Source of the DNA: JBEVJK01 sp963791325
GTDB taxonomy: Bacteria; Pseudomonadota; Alphaproteobacteria; Rhizobiales; Rhizobiaceae
DNA: 64,000 bases
NCBI GenBank assembly: GCA_963791325.1
Contig: CAWBRU010000002.1
Location: 466,209-530,208 of the forward strand
Direction of reading: 5' to 3'
Of the stretch, positions 41,723-51,194 are shown one piece after another (within the stretch, counting starts at the first letter, position 1; each line of letters opens with the position of its first letter). The notes under the pieces were generated by a model. That model saw only the letters and a list, made by a program, of their open reading frames with translations. It was not told the DNA's origin and did no database searches. The translations under genes and the position numbers were made by a program.

Positions 41723-42715
41723 ATGATGCGCTTTGGACGCCTTCGCTTTCTTGCTCTTCTATCGGCGGCCTTCGTCGCCATGATGCTTGTTTCGGTGGAC
41801 TTTGCCGAGGCCCGTCGCGGCGGCAGCTTCGGCAGCCGCGGCTTCCGCACACAGCAGGCCGCACCGCCCACCCGAACCGCCCCGAACCAGACCGGTCCCG
41901 TCGAGCGCAGCATGACGCCGGCGCCGAACGCGGCGACGCGCCAGCAGCAGACGGTGGGCCAGCAGCGGCCCGGGCTATTCAATGGGCTGGGCGGCGGGCT
42001 GATGCGCGGCCTCCTGATCGGAGGCCTGTTCGGCATGCTGCTCGGCTACGGCTTCGGCGGCATGGCGGGCGCCCTCGGCTTCCTGGTCCAGTTGCTCCTA
42101 ATCGGCGCGCTCGTCTGGGCGACGATGGCCTTCTTCCGCTCGCGCAGCCAGCCCGCCGTTGCGGGCGCGCCGGCCCGCGGCTCAGGGCGGCTCTCCCAGC
42201 GCGATGCGGCATCTCAGTCTGCACCTGCTCGATCGACCACCGGCTTCACGCTGCCGCGCATCGGAGGCGGCGCGGAAGCTGCGACACCGCAGACGGCCGA
42301 CATAACGCTTGACCCCGCCGATCTCGACATCTTCGAGCGCCGGCTGGACGAGGTGCAGCGTGCCTTCGCGGATGAGGATCACGCTGCTCTCCGCCGTTTC
42401 TCCACGCCCGAGATGGTTTCCTACTTTTCGGAGGAACTTGCCGACAACGCCACACGCGGCGTGCGCAATGAAGTATCCGGTGTGCAGCTGCTGCAGGCGG
42501 ATATTGCTGAAGCGTGGAACGAGGGCGAGGACGATTATGCGACCGCCGCCTTCCGCTATGAGGCGACCGATGTCCTGCGCGACCGCGCCACCGGTGCTTT
42601 GGCCGGCGGCATTGAGGAGCCCACCGAGACGGTAGAGCTTTGGACATTCGTGCGGAAAAACGGCGGCGAGTGGAAGCTGTCGGCGATCCAGGAGGCAGAC
42701 GGCCAAGGCGCCTGA
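41723..42715 (+). CDS. Tim44-like domain membrane protein
   Basis: This 330-residue protein has an N-terminal signal/anchor (LRFLALLSAAFVAMMLVSVD) ending in FAEARRGGSFGSRG, a Gln/Pro-rich linker, two hydrophobic segments (LLIGGLFGMLLGYGFGG and LGFLVQLLLIGALVWATMAF) and a C-terminal Tim44-like domain (DIFERRLDEVQRAFADEDHA to VELWTFVRKNGGEWKLSAIQ). Bacterial Tim44-like proteins are membrane anchored, with a suspected role in protein or lipid interaction. GGAGGA precedes tandem ATG codons (41723, 41726). Confidence 0.9.
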   Translation: MMRFGRLRFLALLSAAFVAMMLVSVDFAEARRGGSFGSRGFRTQQAAPPTRTAPNQTGPVERSMTPAPNAATRQQQTVGQQRPGLFNGLGGGLMRGLLIGGLFGMLLGYGFGGMAGALGFLVQLLLIGALVWATMAFFRSRSQPAVAGAPARGSGRLSQRDAASQSAPARSTTGFTLPRIGGGAEAATPQTADITLDPADLDIFERRLDEVQRAFADEDHAALRRFSTPEMVSYFSEELADNATRGVRNEVSGVQLLQADIAEAWNEGEDDYATAAFRYEATDVLRDRATGALAGGIEEPTETVELWTFVRKNGGEWKLSAIQEADGQGA

Positions 42716-43031
42716 TCTCCTGGTCCTGCCAGCGATCTCACGCGATCAGGCATTTCGGTGAATGGATCCGCCCATGCGCAATCTTACAACCCCGTCTCCT
42801 GATTAAGTTTGGTTGAAACGGCGTTGCCGTCGCTGCCGATGAGCTTATTTTAGATCGGCCGAGTTAGTCACGGCTAAAAAGCCCAGCCCTAAACTAGTGC
42901 TCCGATCGTTAGCTTTTTGGCGCCCGACCACGCCAACCGCCTGACTTCAGTTGCGGCAGCTATCCGCTAGCCACGACCCGAAGGCAGACTGTCAACTCAC
43001 GGCCCAACTCAAGACATTCGTCGCGATGTCA

Positions 43032-43056
43032 CGGAGAGTCTGCGCTGGCGTAAGTC
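43032..43056 (+). repeat. 25-bp direct repeat, left copy
   Basis: CGGAGAGTCTGC-[G]-CTGGCGTAAGTC; the same sequence with A at the variable base is found at 44173-44197. The copies bracket 1.1 kb holding the redoxin gene. Confidence 0.8.
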
Positions 43057-43069
43057 AAACCTCGCGGAC

Positions 43070-43225
43070 GCGAGTTCGAGTTCGCAACGGCATGCGAACT
43101 TCAGCCATACACCGTACGCAAGTTCCAGCAATTGCACGCCAAAAACGGCATCAGCGTCATCGCGGCCATAGAGTGGGTGGGAAGTTTGCGAACAATCGCG
43201 CGTGAAACGTCGGCTCCAAGTGCCA
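43070..43225 (+). repeat. Diverged repeat, copy B
   Basis: Counterpart of the repeat at 38548-38700, with the same three conserved blocks in the same order. It begins 14 bases after the left 25-bp direct repeat. Confidence 0.5.
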
Positions 43226-43260
43226 GACCTCGACGCTATAACTTGGTGCGGCGCGCTAGA

Positions 43261-43932
43261 TTAGTTCCCCACCTTGGAAGCAGCGGACATCATCTCCTCA
43301 GAATTTGGGGCCGCGAATATGCCGCCATCGCGGACCTCGGTGAACGTCCACCGGACGACGCCATTGCGGTCGAGTAGGAACTGGCCGACGAGCTGACCCA
43401 AGCCGGTCGCCATCATTTGCTGGTCAGCCTCGGTGATATCGTAGCTGTCTTTCTTATTTAGATATTCGAGCGCTGCGAACGGATCCATCGGCTCCGGCAG
43501 TTCGCCCGGCACGTCGACCCGCATCGACTTCACATCAGCCATTGAGACCTTTTGTGGCCACGCGCTCTCGTCCTCGGTGAACTGCATGTTCGGCAACCCA
43601 AAAGCGCGATGCGAAGCTCGCTCCGGGTCGGATGCCGCTAGCAGCGCCGGTATCGGATGGTACCGGAGATAGAGGCGCGCCCGTTCGATGGGCGTGTTCA
43701 CTACTGTCAGGCTCTCGATACCCCTGGCATTGAGGGCTGGTGTGAGCTGTGAAACCACCGCAATATGACGCCTGCAAAATGGGCAGTTAAGGCCTCGATA
43801 CAGGCCAACCAACACTGACTTCTGGCCGCGAAAATCATCGATCGCTATCTTGCCCTCACGCGTAATCGCGTCGAGCACGACATTGGGCGCTGTGTCTCCC
43901 GGTTGCAGCGGGCCAGAGGCAATGTCAGGCAT
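43261..43932 (-). CDS. AhpC/TSA-like redoxin family protein
   Basis: This 223-residue thioredoxin-fold protein has GDTAPNVVLDAITREGK, then LVGLYRGLNCPFCRRHIAVV with a CPFC motif (Cys50, Cys53). That motif is more like a peroxiredoxin-like or disulfide-active redoxin than a classical 2-Cys peroxiredoxin. The C-terminal part (GQFLLDRNGVVRWTFTEVRD) is typical of AhpC/TSA proteins. ATG 43932 has GGGAA 5-6 bases upstream. It lies between the 25-bp direct repeats, alone. Confidence 0.82.
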   Translation of the reverse strand: MPDIASGPLQPGDTAPNVVLDAITREGKIAIDDFRGQKSVLVGLYRGLNCPFCRRHIAVVSQLTPALNARGIESLTVVNTPIERARLYLRYHPIPALLAASDPERASHRAFGLPNMQFTEDESAWPQKVSMADVKSMRVDVPGELPEPMDPFAALEYLNKKDSYDITEADQQMMATGLGQLVGQFLLDRNGVVRWTFTEVRDGGIFAAPNSEEMMSAASKVGN

Positions 43933-44164
43933 GATGTTCCCTTCGTCAAACAAACTTGAGGCGCGGCGTGGGCTTCAAGTTTGAGCCCGTGCCTGGCACG
44001 AGCTTCTTGTGCATGCTGAAAAGGCGCTCAGCACCGGAGTGTCCATAATTGATAGTGATAGAGCATAGTGAGGACTGACGCCAGCTTCGAGCCTGCTCGC
44101 TTCCGAAACAACTCGACCTTACTCGTCAAGGGCTCCGTCACAACTGACCGTTGTAAGCGGCCCT

Positions 44165-45371
44165 TCATGTTGCGGAGAGTCTGCACTGGCGTAAGTCGAG
44201 CGTGACGGTCGGATTGGCATGGCCGGCGATCTGCGCCACCAAGCCCACCTCGATGCCCTCCGCCTGCAGCGTCGAGATAAAGGAATGGCGAGCCGAGTGC
44301 GGCGTCACATAGGGCAGCCTGAGGCGCTTGAAGGCCGGTTGCCAGTAGCGCTTGCGGAAGTTCTGGTAGAGCAAGCGGACCACCGCCGCCGATCCGCGGC
44401 TTCGGCCATTCCTGCAGCCGGCCGGGGCCGGGAAAGACGCGATGCAGCTCCTTGCCTTTCCGCGGACAACGGACGCGCCACGCGAGCAACATCTCGCGCA
44501 GCGTCGGGCTCATCGGGATGTCCCGCGTTCCGGCTTCCGTCTTGGTCATCTCGGTCAGCGAGCCGTCGCGCTCCTGGATGCGGCGAATGCGTATGACATT
44601 GTTGTCAAAGTCCACCTCGCTCCACAGCAGGCCCAATTGCTCCGACGGTCGCGTGCCGGCAAGGAACGGGAACGCGTAGTAGACGCCGTGCTCGGGATCA
44701 TCCTTGGCCTCGGCGATGAGCCGGCGGATGTCTTCCGACGTCAGGATCGCCTTCTTCGGCTTGTGCCGGGCGCGAGACAGCCCGGTCGGCATCGACGGCG
44801 CGCGAACGGTGAAGTCCTCCTCGGCGAGCGCCAGGATCGACTTGAGGTGGCTCTTCGCCCGGTTCGCCGTGTAGGTGCCGCACTGCTCGACGATGGTCCG
44901 GTGCCAGATGCGGATCATCGCCGTGGTCAGCTCGGTCAGCTTGACGTGGCCGAGCAGCTTGATGAAGCGGGCACCCTTCGGCGCGATGCCGCTCTCGGTG
45001 TAGTCGGCGCGCTCCTGCCTCGTGCCGATCAGCAGCGGCCCACGGATCGCGCCGTTCGCCACCACCTTGTAGCCCTTGAGCGTCGAGGGCTTCACCTTGC
45101 CGTCCTTGTCGGCCAGCCAGTGATCGATCGCCTGGGCGACGGTCGGCGCGGTCCGCTCGTCGACATAGCTGCCCTCGGCGACCTTGACGAGCAGGGCTGT
45201 TCGGAACGCCTCGGCGTCCTTCTTGCGGTTGAAGGCGCGGCGGCGCCGCTTCCTGGTGATCGGGATCCTTGTACTCGCAATACCATTGCGGATAGGAGGC
45301 GACGGAACCGTCCTTGAGCTTCCGGCGACGAGTCGTCGTGGTGATGCTGATGTTGTACTAGTCTTGTTCAT
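44165..45371 (-). pseudogene. Tyrosine recombinase (phage integrase), frameshifted and truncated
   Basis: Recognisable parts are KLKDGSVASYPQWYCEYKDP, FNRKKDAEAFRTALLVKVAE, the SAM-like domain (TVAQAIDHWLADKDGKVKPS), LAGTRPSEQLGLLW with catalytic Arg, and TPHSARHSFISTL with His-x-x-Arg. At least three frameshifts are needed (two near 45230-45330, one near 44395). After HANPTVTL the expected GHY segment with the catalytic Tyr is missing; foreign sequence including the 25-bp repeat follows. The gene cannot encode an active recombinase. Confidence 0.85.
44173..44197 (+). repeat. 25-bp direct repeat, right copy
   Basis: CGGAGAGTCTGC-[A]-CTGGCGTAAGTC, 24 of 25 bases identical to 43032-43056. It begins exactly where homology of the integrase gene to intact relatives ends. 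Confidence 0.8.
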
Positions 45372-45375
45372 GTCA

Positions 45376-45398
45376 TTTTTCTCGCCACACGAGAAAAA
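45376..45398. promoter_or_regulatory. Inverted repeat just upstream of the integrase start
   Basis: TTTTTCTCG and CGAGAAAAA are perfect 9-base arms with a 5-base loop, 5 bases before the integrase ATG. It could be an operator or an attenuator for integrase expression; its T-run would also suit a terminator on either strand. Confidence 0.5.
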
Positions 45399-45699
45399 CA
45401 CGCCGATGTAACCGGCACAATTAATCGCGAGATGTGTCCTCAGAGCCTCGAAACGTGCCCGAATTGTAACCAGCGGTGTAACCTCGAGTATTTGGAGATA
45501 CGTCGAAGCCGCGAGACGACGCGGCTCGTGAATTCTCGGATTCCATGCCCATTGGGGTTGAAATCGCGGCTGCGGTGGCGGCGTGGCGGGTGTGGCATGC
45601 CACAGCCAGCCCGCCGCCTGCGCCACTGCTACCCACAGCAGCCCCTGCCTGCTGCCGCACCCGTCCCTGGTACCCGCCACACATGCCACAGTGCCACGG

Positions 45700-46878
45700 C
45701 TAAAATTTCGCTTTGTCGTAGCCGGGGGGCAAGCCGTCGACGTCGTCGCGGTGACCTTCGGGTTTTGGGCGCTCGTAGCCGCGAACAGTGCCACTGCCCG
45801 CCCGGAATTTTGTGGGTGTCCAGCCGAGCTTGCGCATTTGGATTGCCACCCGTTTCGCATGGCCCTGGTGCTGGCGTTCCAGGTCGACTCCCAGCACGTT
45901 CTTAAGTAGTTTATGGGTTTCGACACGGACGACGTCGCCAGTTGCGACCCCGCGAACCTTAGCTAACACCTCCCGCCACGGATCTTCCTCAAGGCGCTCG
46001 GCTTGCTCGATGGCAGCGGCATCCCAGAGTTCGTTCGGCAACACGATAGATTCGCCGCGTGCCTCCCGAACTGCAGCCTCGGCCAGAAGCTGGTCACGAT
46101 CGCGTTGAATCTGCGTGTTTGTCTGTTGCGAGGCCGCTCGGGTCATCTCCCTCCTCTATAAGCACCCGGGTTATCGGCAGAACACCGAGCGGAAGCCCAT
46201 CAAGTCCGAACGGAGCTAGCGCGGCTGCTTGTTGGGCCGCAGCCTTCGCACCCCTCGCACCAGCTGGCTCCGGACTGCTTTCCTTTGGGAAGTCGTCCAA
46301 TGAATACGCTAGCGACCAATCTGCCTTGACCACATGGGCAACCGACGGCTCGCGACCGGCGTCCCGCTTCTTGCACTTGGAATGTTGACCGTACCTGGCA
46401 GTCGCATGATGCGGTCGATGTTGTGGCAGTTGTCGCCGCCTACTAATTTTGCAATTCCCATGTTGGCGGCCTCGACCCTAACCAGGTCGCTTGTCGCCTC
46501 TTTCAGCCTCCAGAAGCTGTGATAGCCGCCCCCGAGAAGTTGAGGATTGTCGGAGGTGGCGAAAATTCAAGAAGGCGGTCCTTGGCGCCAATGTCATCCA
46601 CATCGACATGCAGAAATAGCGCCGCCGAGACGTCGGCCTTCGTTGCCTTTCTTGTTGACGAAGCCCGGACGAAGTGTGTTGACGTGGAAATACTGGTTAA
46701 CTTTGCCCTGTCGGGCTTCTATCCAGGCGCGCATTCCCGCTGTGTCGTTGGTAAAGGTACGAGCCGCTATGTTTCCACTTAGGTTTATAGCCACGAGATG
46801 CCGGGGCATGTTTGGGAACATATTGTTAGGAATGCGACTGCTTCGTCGCTGTCCCCTTTGGGAAGTCTGCCTGATCAA
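45700..46878 (-). pseudogene. RepB-like primase / VapE gene, internally deleted and frameshifted
   Basis: The N-terminal part reads RHLVAINLSGNIAARTFTND, MRAWIEARQGKVNQYFHVN, then in other frames ADVSAALFLHVDVDDIGAKD, GGGYHSFWRLKEA and GGDNCHNIDRIMRLPGTVNI. These are the HVDxD and NIDRIMRLPGT signatures of RepB-like primases. At about 46130 it joins a C-terminal VapE-like end (QRDRDQLLAEAAVREARGES, DPWREVLAKVRG, MRKLGWTPTKF, GTVRGYERP). The VapE ATPase core is absent, so a large internal deletion fused the ends. A product from ATG 46146 could still be translated. Confidence 0.75.
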
Positions 46879-47112
46879 TCATTTGACCCCTCCCTGACGG
46901 CAGGCGTCGATGTAGGCGATCACCTCGGATAGCTTGACCAGCCTCCTGGAATTGAACGGCGTATAACTCGGGATCTGCCCACGCTTCACGGCGCGTTGAA
47001 GCTGCCAATATTGGCAGCCGAGCCGTGTGGCCGCTTGATGCAGCGTAAGCAGCCTGTCAGCTGGAGTGTCTTGCGCATACCAGTAACTGAAAACCTTGGA
47101 AATGGCATCCAT
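46879..47112 (-). CDS. Excisionase-like helix-turn-helix protein
   Basis: A 77-residue protein containing RLLTLHQAATRLGCQYWQLQ and RAVKRGQIPSYTPFNSRRLV, then KLSEVIAYIDACR. It is a MerR-type winged helix-turn-helix of the excisionase/AlpA class. Its stop abuts the primase gene. Together with primase and integrase it gives the int-primase-xis set of phage satellites; it is the only intact gene of the three. Confidence 0.75.
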   Translation of the reverse strand: MDAISKVFSYWYAQDTPADRLLTLHQAATRLGCQYWQLQRAVKRGQIPSYTPFNSRRLVKLSEVIAYIDACRQGGVK

Positions 47113-47975
47113 CTGTTCATCTCACTTCGGAAGCGATGAAACGACGTGCCAAGTTGGCTCCGCGTCCGCTCCCAATCTTGGACTGGGGTGAAGCGTGATG
47201 TCAGCCGTAACGAGTAGCGTCAGGGTCTATTGCGCCCTCTAGAAAGCCGCCCGGTGTGGTGAGCGAGAGGGCCACGAAGCCCTGTCAGCAATGCGTCGTT
47301 GGAGGCTGCCTAGAAGGCTCCGGCGCAAGGGCTCCCCGTGATCATCACTCCTTATGCATGCCATACGCGGGCATGGGACGCAATATATTTAGCGTCGAAT
47401 TTTGGGTGGGATACTGGATGTAGTGGGTTCTCACCTCCTCAGTACCGGTTTTTTTGGGCAACTCCTGTTCCGGTCATCCGCAGAGCTGATCGCTAGACAC
47501 GTAGAAAAGCGATCGAAGTTTGTCCATCAGAGGTACACCTGGGTAGACCATCGTGCGCTCCAGAACCGGGCATGAGCCATGTTTGGCGGAGTGCGACGCA
47601 CCTGGGTCGCGTAGTAATCTCCAATATTATCCTGACTGGTAGGCAGCCGGTTGATCTCTTCGCTCACATGGACGGCTCCGCGTGGGGAAGGAGCACATCC
47701 CGTGGGGAAGGAGCACATATAGAACCCAGCCGGGGACTGGAGGTTCAAGGGCTACCTGCCTCCCGCGCGCGTAGCGGCGCCGCCCGCCCGAAACTCCGAT
47801 ACGGGAAAGCAGCTCGTACGGCAAGGACGGAGTGACGCGGGTCGCAGCAGCACCGGTAGGCTACGTGCCGTCACCGCACGTCACCGCCGCCACAGGTGTG
47901 ACGGTGTGCCGGCGGTGATGCTGCTCCGCTTACACCAGTTCAGGGAGGCGTGGGAGGGGGATTCGCCCCCATTCC
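47113..47975. other. Gene-free region right of the satellite remnant
   Basis: No gene with a family resemblance or ribosome site is seen in 863 bases. Several open frames of 60-90 codons overlap on both strands. A 20-bp unit is repeated in tandem at 47681-47718. Promoter sequence for the excisionase gene is expected near 47150-47400; no clear boxes are seen. Confidence 0.45.
47681..47718 (+). repeat. Tandem duplication of a 20-bp unit
   Basis: CGTGGGGAAGGAGCACAT occurs at 47681 and again at 47701, separated by CC. Only two copies exist, so it is a slip duplication rather than an array. Confidence 0.8.
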
Positions 47976-48410
47976 GTGCGCGAATCAGGCCGGCCGGGCA
48001 AATTGAATCGCCGGTTTGCAGTCAGCCTTGCCATCGCCGAAACGGACGAGCTGATCGCACGCAAGGGTAGCGTGGTGAAGGTTGCATACAAGCTGAAGTA
48101 CAAGCACCGCGCGGACGACGCCGGCATTCGCGGCAAGGCCGCCAAGCGCTCGGCCTGGGATTGGCTGGCGCAGGAAATCGCGGCAGTGGCGCTCACCGAC
48201 AAGGCCAAGCTGAAGGTGGACGAGTTCCTCGCGCTGCTCGACGCGAACGGCGTGGACCATTCCCGCTGGACCAACCGCAGCGCCGGGCTGGGAAGGCCGG
48301 CTGCGGATGACCGGGCGGCTCGCCCTGCAGCGCAGCTGGTGGCCGAGCGCGGGCGAGCTCTACTTCGCGGCGACGGCATATACGAGCGCCTCGCCGACAC
48401 ACGCACGTAA
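47976..48410 (+). pseudogene. Phage-associated conserved hypothetical protein, 3' end frameshifted
   Basis: The frame reads RFAVSLAIAETDELIARKGS, VVKVAYKLKYKHRADDAGIR and GKAAKRSAWDWLAQEIAAVA, then DEFLALLDANGVDHSRWTNR, a protein type I associate with prophages and integrative elements. After SAG the expected continuation GRLRMTGRLALQ lies in another frame, so the end is broken near 48290. The start is unclear (GTG 47976 or TTG 48003). Function unknown. Confidence 0.5.
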
Positions 48411-48645
48411 CTCTCCGCCCCACCGTTGCGACTTGGTGGTTGTGACGCAGCTAGGCCCACCGTTCCGGCTGTCAGGGCGGGGATCAGCGTGTTTCCGAAA
48501 CCGAAGGTCCCCCCGCTGGCTGGTCGGCCGAAGTGTACAGGTGACACATCGGTAGCACATCGATGGGTGGATCGGATCGGGCTACTGGCCTATGCTAGCC
48601 CAGATCAGGCGTCCTCTAATATCAGTTGGGAATTGTCACCTGTCG

Positions 48646-49514
48646 ATGTTCGGTCCCATCGGTCTTATAGGGCTTGGTCTCGTAGGCAAGGCGCTGGCGA
48701 GACGTCTGATTGGTGCCGGCTACAGGGTCGTCGGTCGGGATCCGGATCAGCGGGCGCGCGAAGCCGCCAGAGCAATCGGCGTCGAAATCGCCGATGACCT
48801 CCGTATGTGGCCGACTGCTGCAAGGTGATCTTCCTGAGTCTCCCCGGATTCGATGATCGTCGAAGACGTGCTATGGGGATCCTCTAGCCTGAGTGGGTCA
48901 TGCACCATTGGCACCCTGGTCATCGACACCACTACCGCGGACCCCAAGGAGACCCTGCGAAATTTCAACCGTCTCGCCGCCCAGCAAATTCGTCTTGTCG
49001 ATTGCCCTCTCGTGGGCTCAAGCCAAGAAATCGGCGAGGGGCAAGCTGTCGCGATTGTCGGTGACCGAGAGGACACGGCTTACTACGCACCTCTTCTTCG
49101 CACGTTCGCCAACACAGTGTTTTTTCTCGGCGAGATCGGACGAGGTCACACAGCCAAACTTGTCGTCAATTTGGTGCTCGGCCTTAATCGTATCGTCGTG
49201 TCAGAAGGGCTCGGCCTCGCCCATCGATGCAACTTGGACCTCGGACAAATGTTGACCCTGATGAAAGCCAGCGCCGCCTATTCGGAGGTGATGGATACCC
49301 AAGGTGGGCTGATGTTGTCGCACGACTCAGCCACCCGACGGCACGGCTTGCACAGCATGCAAAAGATGTCGGCCTGATCCTTGAGCTTGCAGCAGAGAGC
49401 GGAGCGCGGGTGCCGATGTCGAAGTTGCACAAATTTTTGTTACAGGAAGCCATTGCGAACGATTTGGGAGCTCTAGACAATGCGGCGGTTTTCAACCTTT
49501 TCGTTCCGCCCTAA
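48646..49514 (+). pseudogene. NAD(P)-dependent oxidoreductase, 3-hydroxyisobutyrate dehydrogenase family, broken
   Basis: Segments in three frames give one protein. IGLIGLGLVGKALARRLIGA (NAD fold) and GRDPDQRAREAARAIGVEI come first, KVIFLSLPGF in a second frame, then LVIDTTTADPKETLRNFNRL, LVDCPLVGSSQEIGEGQAVA and GRGHTAKLVVNLVLGLNRIV with the catalytic Lys. The end, DVGLILELAAESGARVPMSK, is in yet another frame. At least three frameshifts (near 48815, 48870 and 49330) prevent a full-length product. Confidence 0.82.
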
Positions 49515-50002
49515 CCCCGGGTGACGAGCGTATCTGGCTAGACTGTCTGGATAGCTTTGCATGGCCTTTCGAAGATCTTCTTCTGACTTGACCTTGATTT
49601 CGCGCCCTTCATGGCAGCTCATCCAAAGCGCCGCCGACAATCCGAAAATGAGCCAAGCGAAATCGGCATCCGGCCGCAGATTGGTGGACGGCTCGCAATG
49701 CCAGCGCCATGACTGCCTAACAATATCGAGGTGGCAACTCGCGGCGGCACATGGTGACTCGGCCTTGCCATTGAATACTATGCATTCGCCTGTGCCGTCG
49801 TAGATCGCTTCGATGACGAACTCGCGGTGGTTCGCTAGACCCTCGATGCGAAATCGCTTAAACGGCCGAGCCCCTTGCGCTTGAAGTCGGTATAAATTCC
49901 GATGGTCATACCGTTCACAAGGATCTGGCCCGAGACTTTGCCGTCAACTAAGCCAAAACGGTAATCCTCATGACGACTTTCACGGGCACTCGATTGATGC
50001 AC
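49473..50002 (-). pseudogene. Unrecognised conserved-looking protein, one frameshift
   Basis: From GTG 50002 the frame reads HEDYRFGLVDGKVSGQILVN and GMTIGIYTDFKRKGLGRL. About 49850 it stops, but the adjacent frame continues GLANHREFVIEAIYDGTGEC, IVFNGKAESPCAAASCHLDI and ADFAWLIFGLSAALWMSCHE down to a stop at 49473, overlapping the end of the facing oxidoreductase gene. Codon use and amino acid composition look coding. I do not recognise the family. Confidence 0.5.
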
Positions 50003-50186
50003 GCAAGTAATGTGGTTGCCCGGAGACCTTGATGGAAAGGTGTTCAACGAGAAGGACTTGTTCATCTGCGAACAGCTCGCGCTTGCCGCGGACAGGACGA
50101 CGACGAGTGAGGGCTGTGCCCGCTCATGATGGCGCTGGTTGCGGCATCCCGATAAGCTGGCGGCACCACCAAGCGAGTGAACCGCC

Positions 50187-51089
50187 ATGTCCCTTCCCGC
50201 CATCTCCCTCGTCGCCGTCCCCGGCCGCCGCCGGCTCACCATCGACCTCGCGCGCGAGGCCGAGCGGCGCGGCTTCTCCGGCATCTACACGCCCAGCATG
50301 TATGGCAACATGTCGCAGTGCGAGGCGATGGCATGGAACACCGAGCGCATCCCGTTCGGCACCGCCATCGCGCCGATCTACGCACGCACCGTGCTGGACT
50401 TCGCACAGAGCGCGGCGTTCATGCACGAGGTCTCCGGCGGGCGCTTCCGCCTTGGCATCGGCGTCGCGCACGCGCCGGGTCATCAGCGCATGGGCGTGAC
50501 GGTCGGCAAGCCGCTCGGCGACACGCGCGCCTTCGTCGAAAGGCTCCACGCGGTGGAAGGCGTGGGCGAGTTCCCGCCGATCATCATCGCGGCACTGCGG
50601 CAGAAGATGGTGGCGCTGGCCGGGGAGATCTCGCAGGGCGTGGTGTTCGCCAACGCCGCGCGCTCGCACATGGCGGCATCGCTCGCCGCGCTGCCGGTGG
50701 GGAAGCGTGACGACGAGGCGTTCTTCATCGGCAACATGCTGCCGACCTGCATCAGCGACGATGTCGAGGCGGCGAAGGCGGTGTGCCGCAAGAACCTGAT
50801 CCACTACGGGTTCCTGCCGAACTATCGCAACTACTGGAAGGAGGCGGGCTACGTCGAGGAGATGACGGAAATCGAGCGCGCCATCGCCGAGGGCCGCCGC
50901 GACGATGTGCCGCGCTATCTGACGGATCGGTGGCTGGCGGATGTGTCGCTGTTCGGCCCTGCGGCGCGGGTGCGCGAGGGTGTGGAGGCGTGGCAGGCCG
51001 CCGGCGTGCGCACGCCGGTGATCGTGCCGTCATCCACCTCGGGCGGTCAGCTCAAGGCGCTGGAGGAGATCTTCGCGACCTTCGCCTGA
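50187..51089 (+). CDS. LLM-class flavin-dependent oxidoreductase
   Basis: This 300-residue protein is a luciferase-like monooxygenase-fold enzyme. It starts MSLPAISLVAVPGRRRLTID and has EAERRGFSGIYTPSMYGNMS, AIAPIYARTVLDFAQSAAFM, HEVSGGRFRLGIGVAHAPGH (the conserved SGGRF-LG-G segment) and PIIIAALRQKMVALAGEISQG. The cofactor is FMN or F420; the substrate is unknown. It is intact and not closely similar to the tandem pair at 62.5-64 kb. Confidence 0.87.
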   Translation: MSLPAISLVAVPGRRRLTIDLAREAERRGFSGIYTPSMYGNMSQCEAMAWNTERIPFGTAIAPIYARTVLDFAQSAAFMHEVSGGRFRLGIGVAHAPGHQRMGVTVGKPLGDTRAFVERLHAVEGVGEFPPIIIAALRQKMVALAGEISQGVVFANAARSHMAASLAALPVGKRDDEAFFIGNMLPTCISDDVEAAKAVCRKNLIHYGFLPNYRNYWKEAGYVEEMTEIERAIAEGRRDDVPRYLTDRWLADVSLFGPAARVREGVEAWQAAGVRTPVIVPSSTSGGQLKALEEIFATFA

Positions 51090-51194
51090 CGCTTCACGCG
51101 AACTGATCGGACTGCTTGATCCAGATCAAGGTGCCGGGTGGGTTTTGGTGCTGTGCTCGCCGCTGGCGGAGTCCGCCATGGAGCGGCACGAGGG

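Larger units (their letters stand above)
42716..43260. other. Gene-free region with repeat sequences
   Basis: No gene is supported in 545 bases. It contains one 25-bp direct repeat (43032-43056) and the diverged repeat copy B (43070-43225). Short open frames here lack ribosome sites and family resemblance. Confidence 0.5.

Noticed and set aside
47681..47718. Possible CRISPR array
   Set aside because: Only two units with a 2-base spacer, no cas genes in the window.
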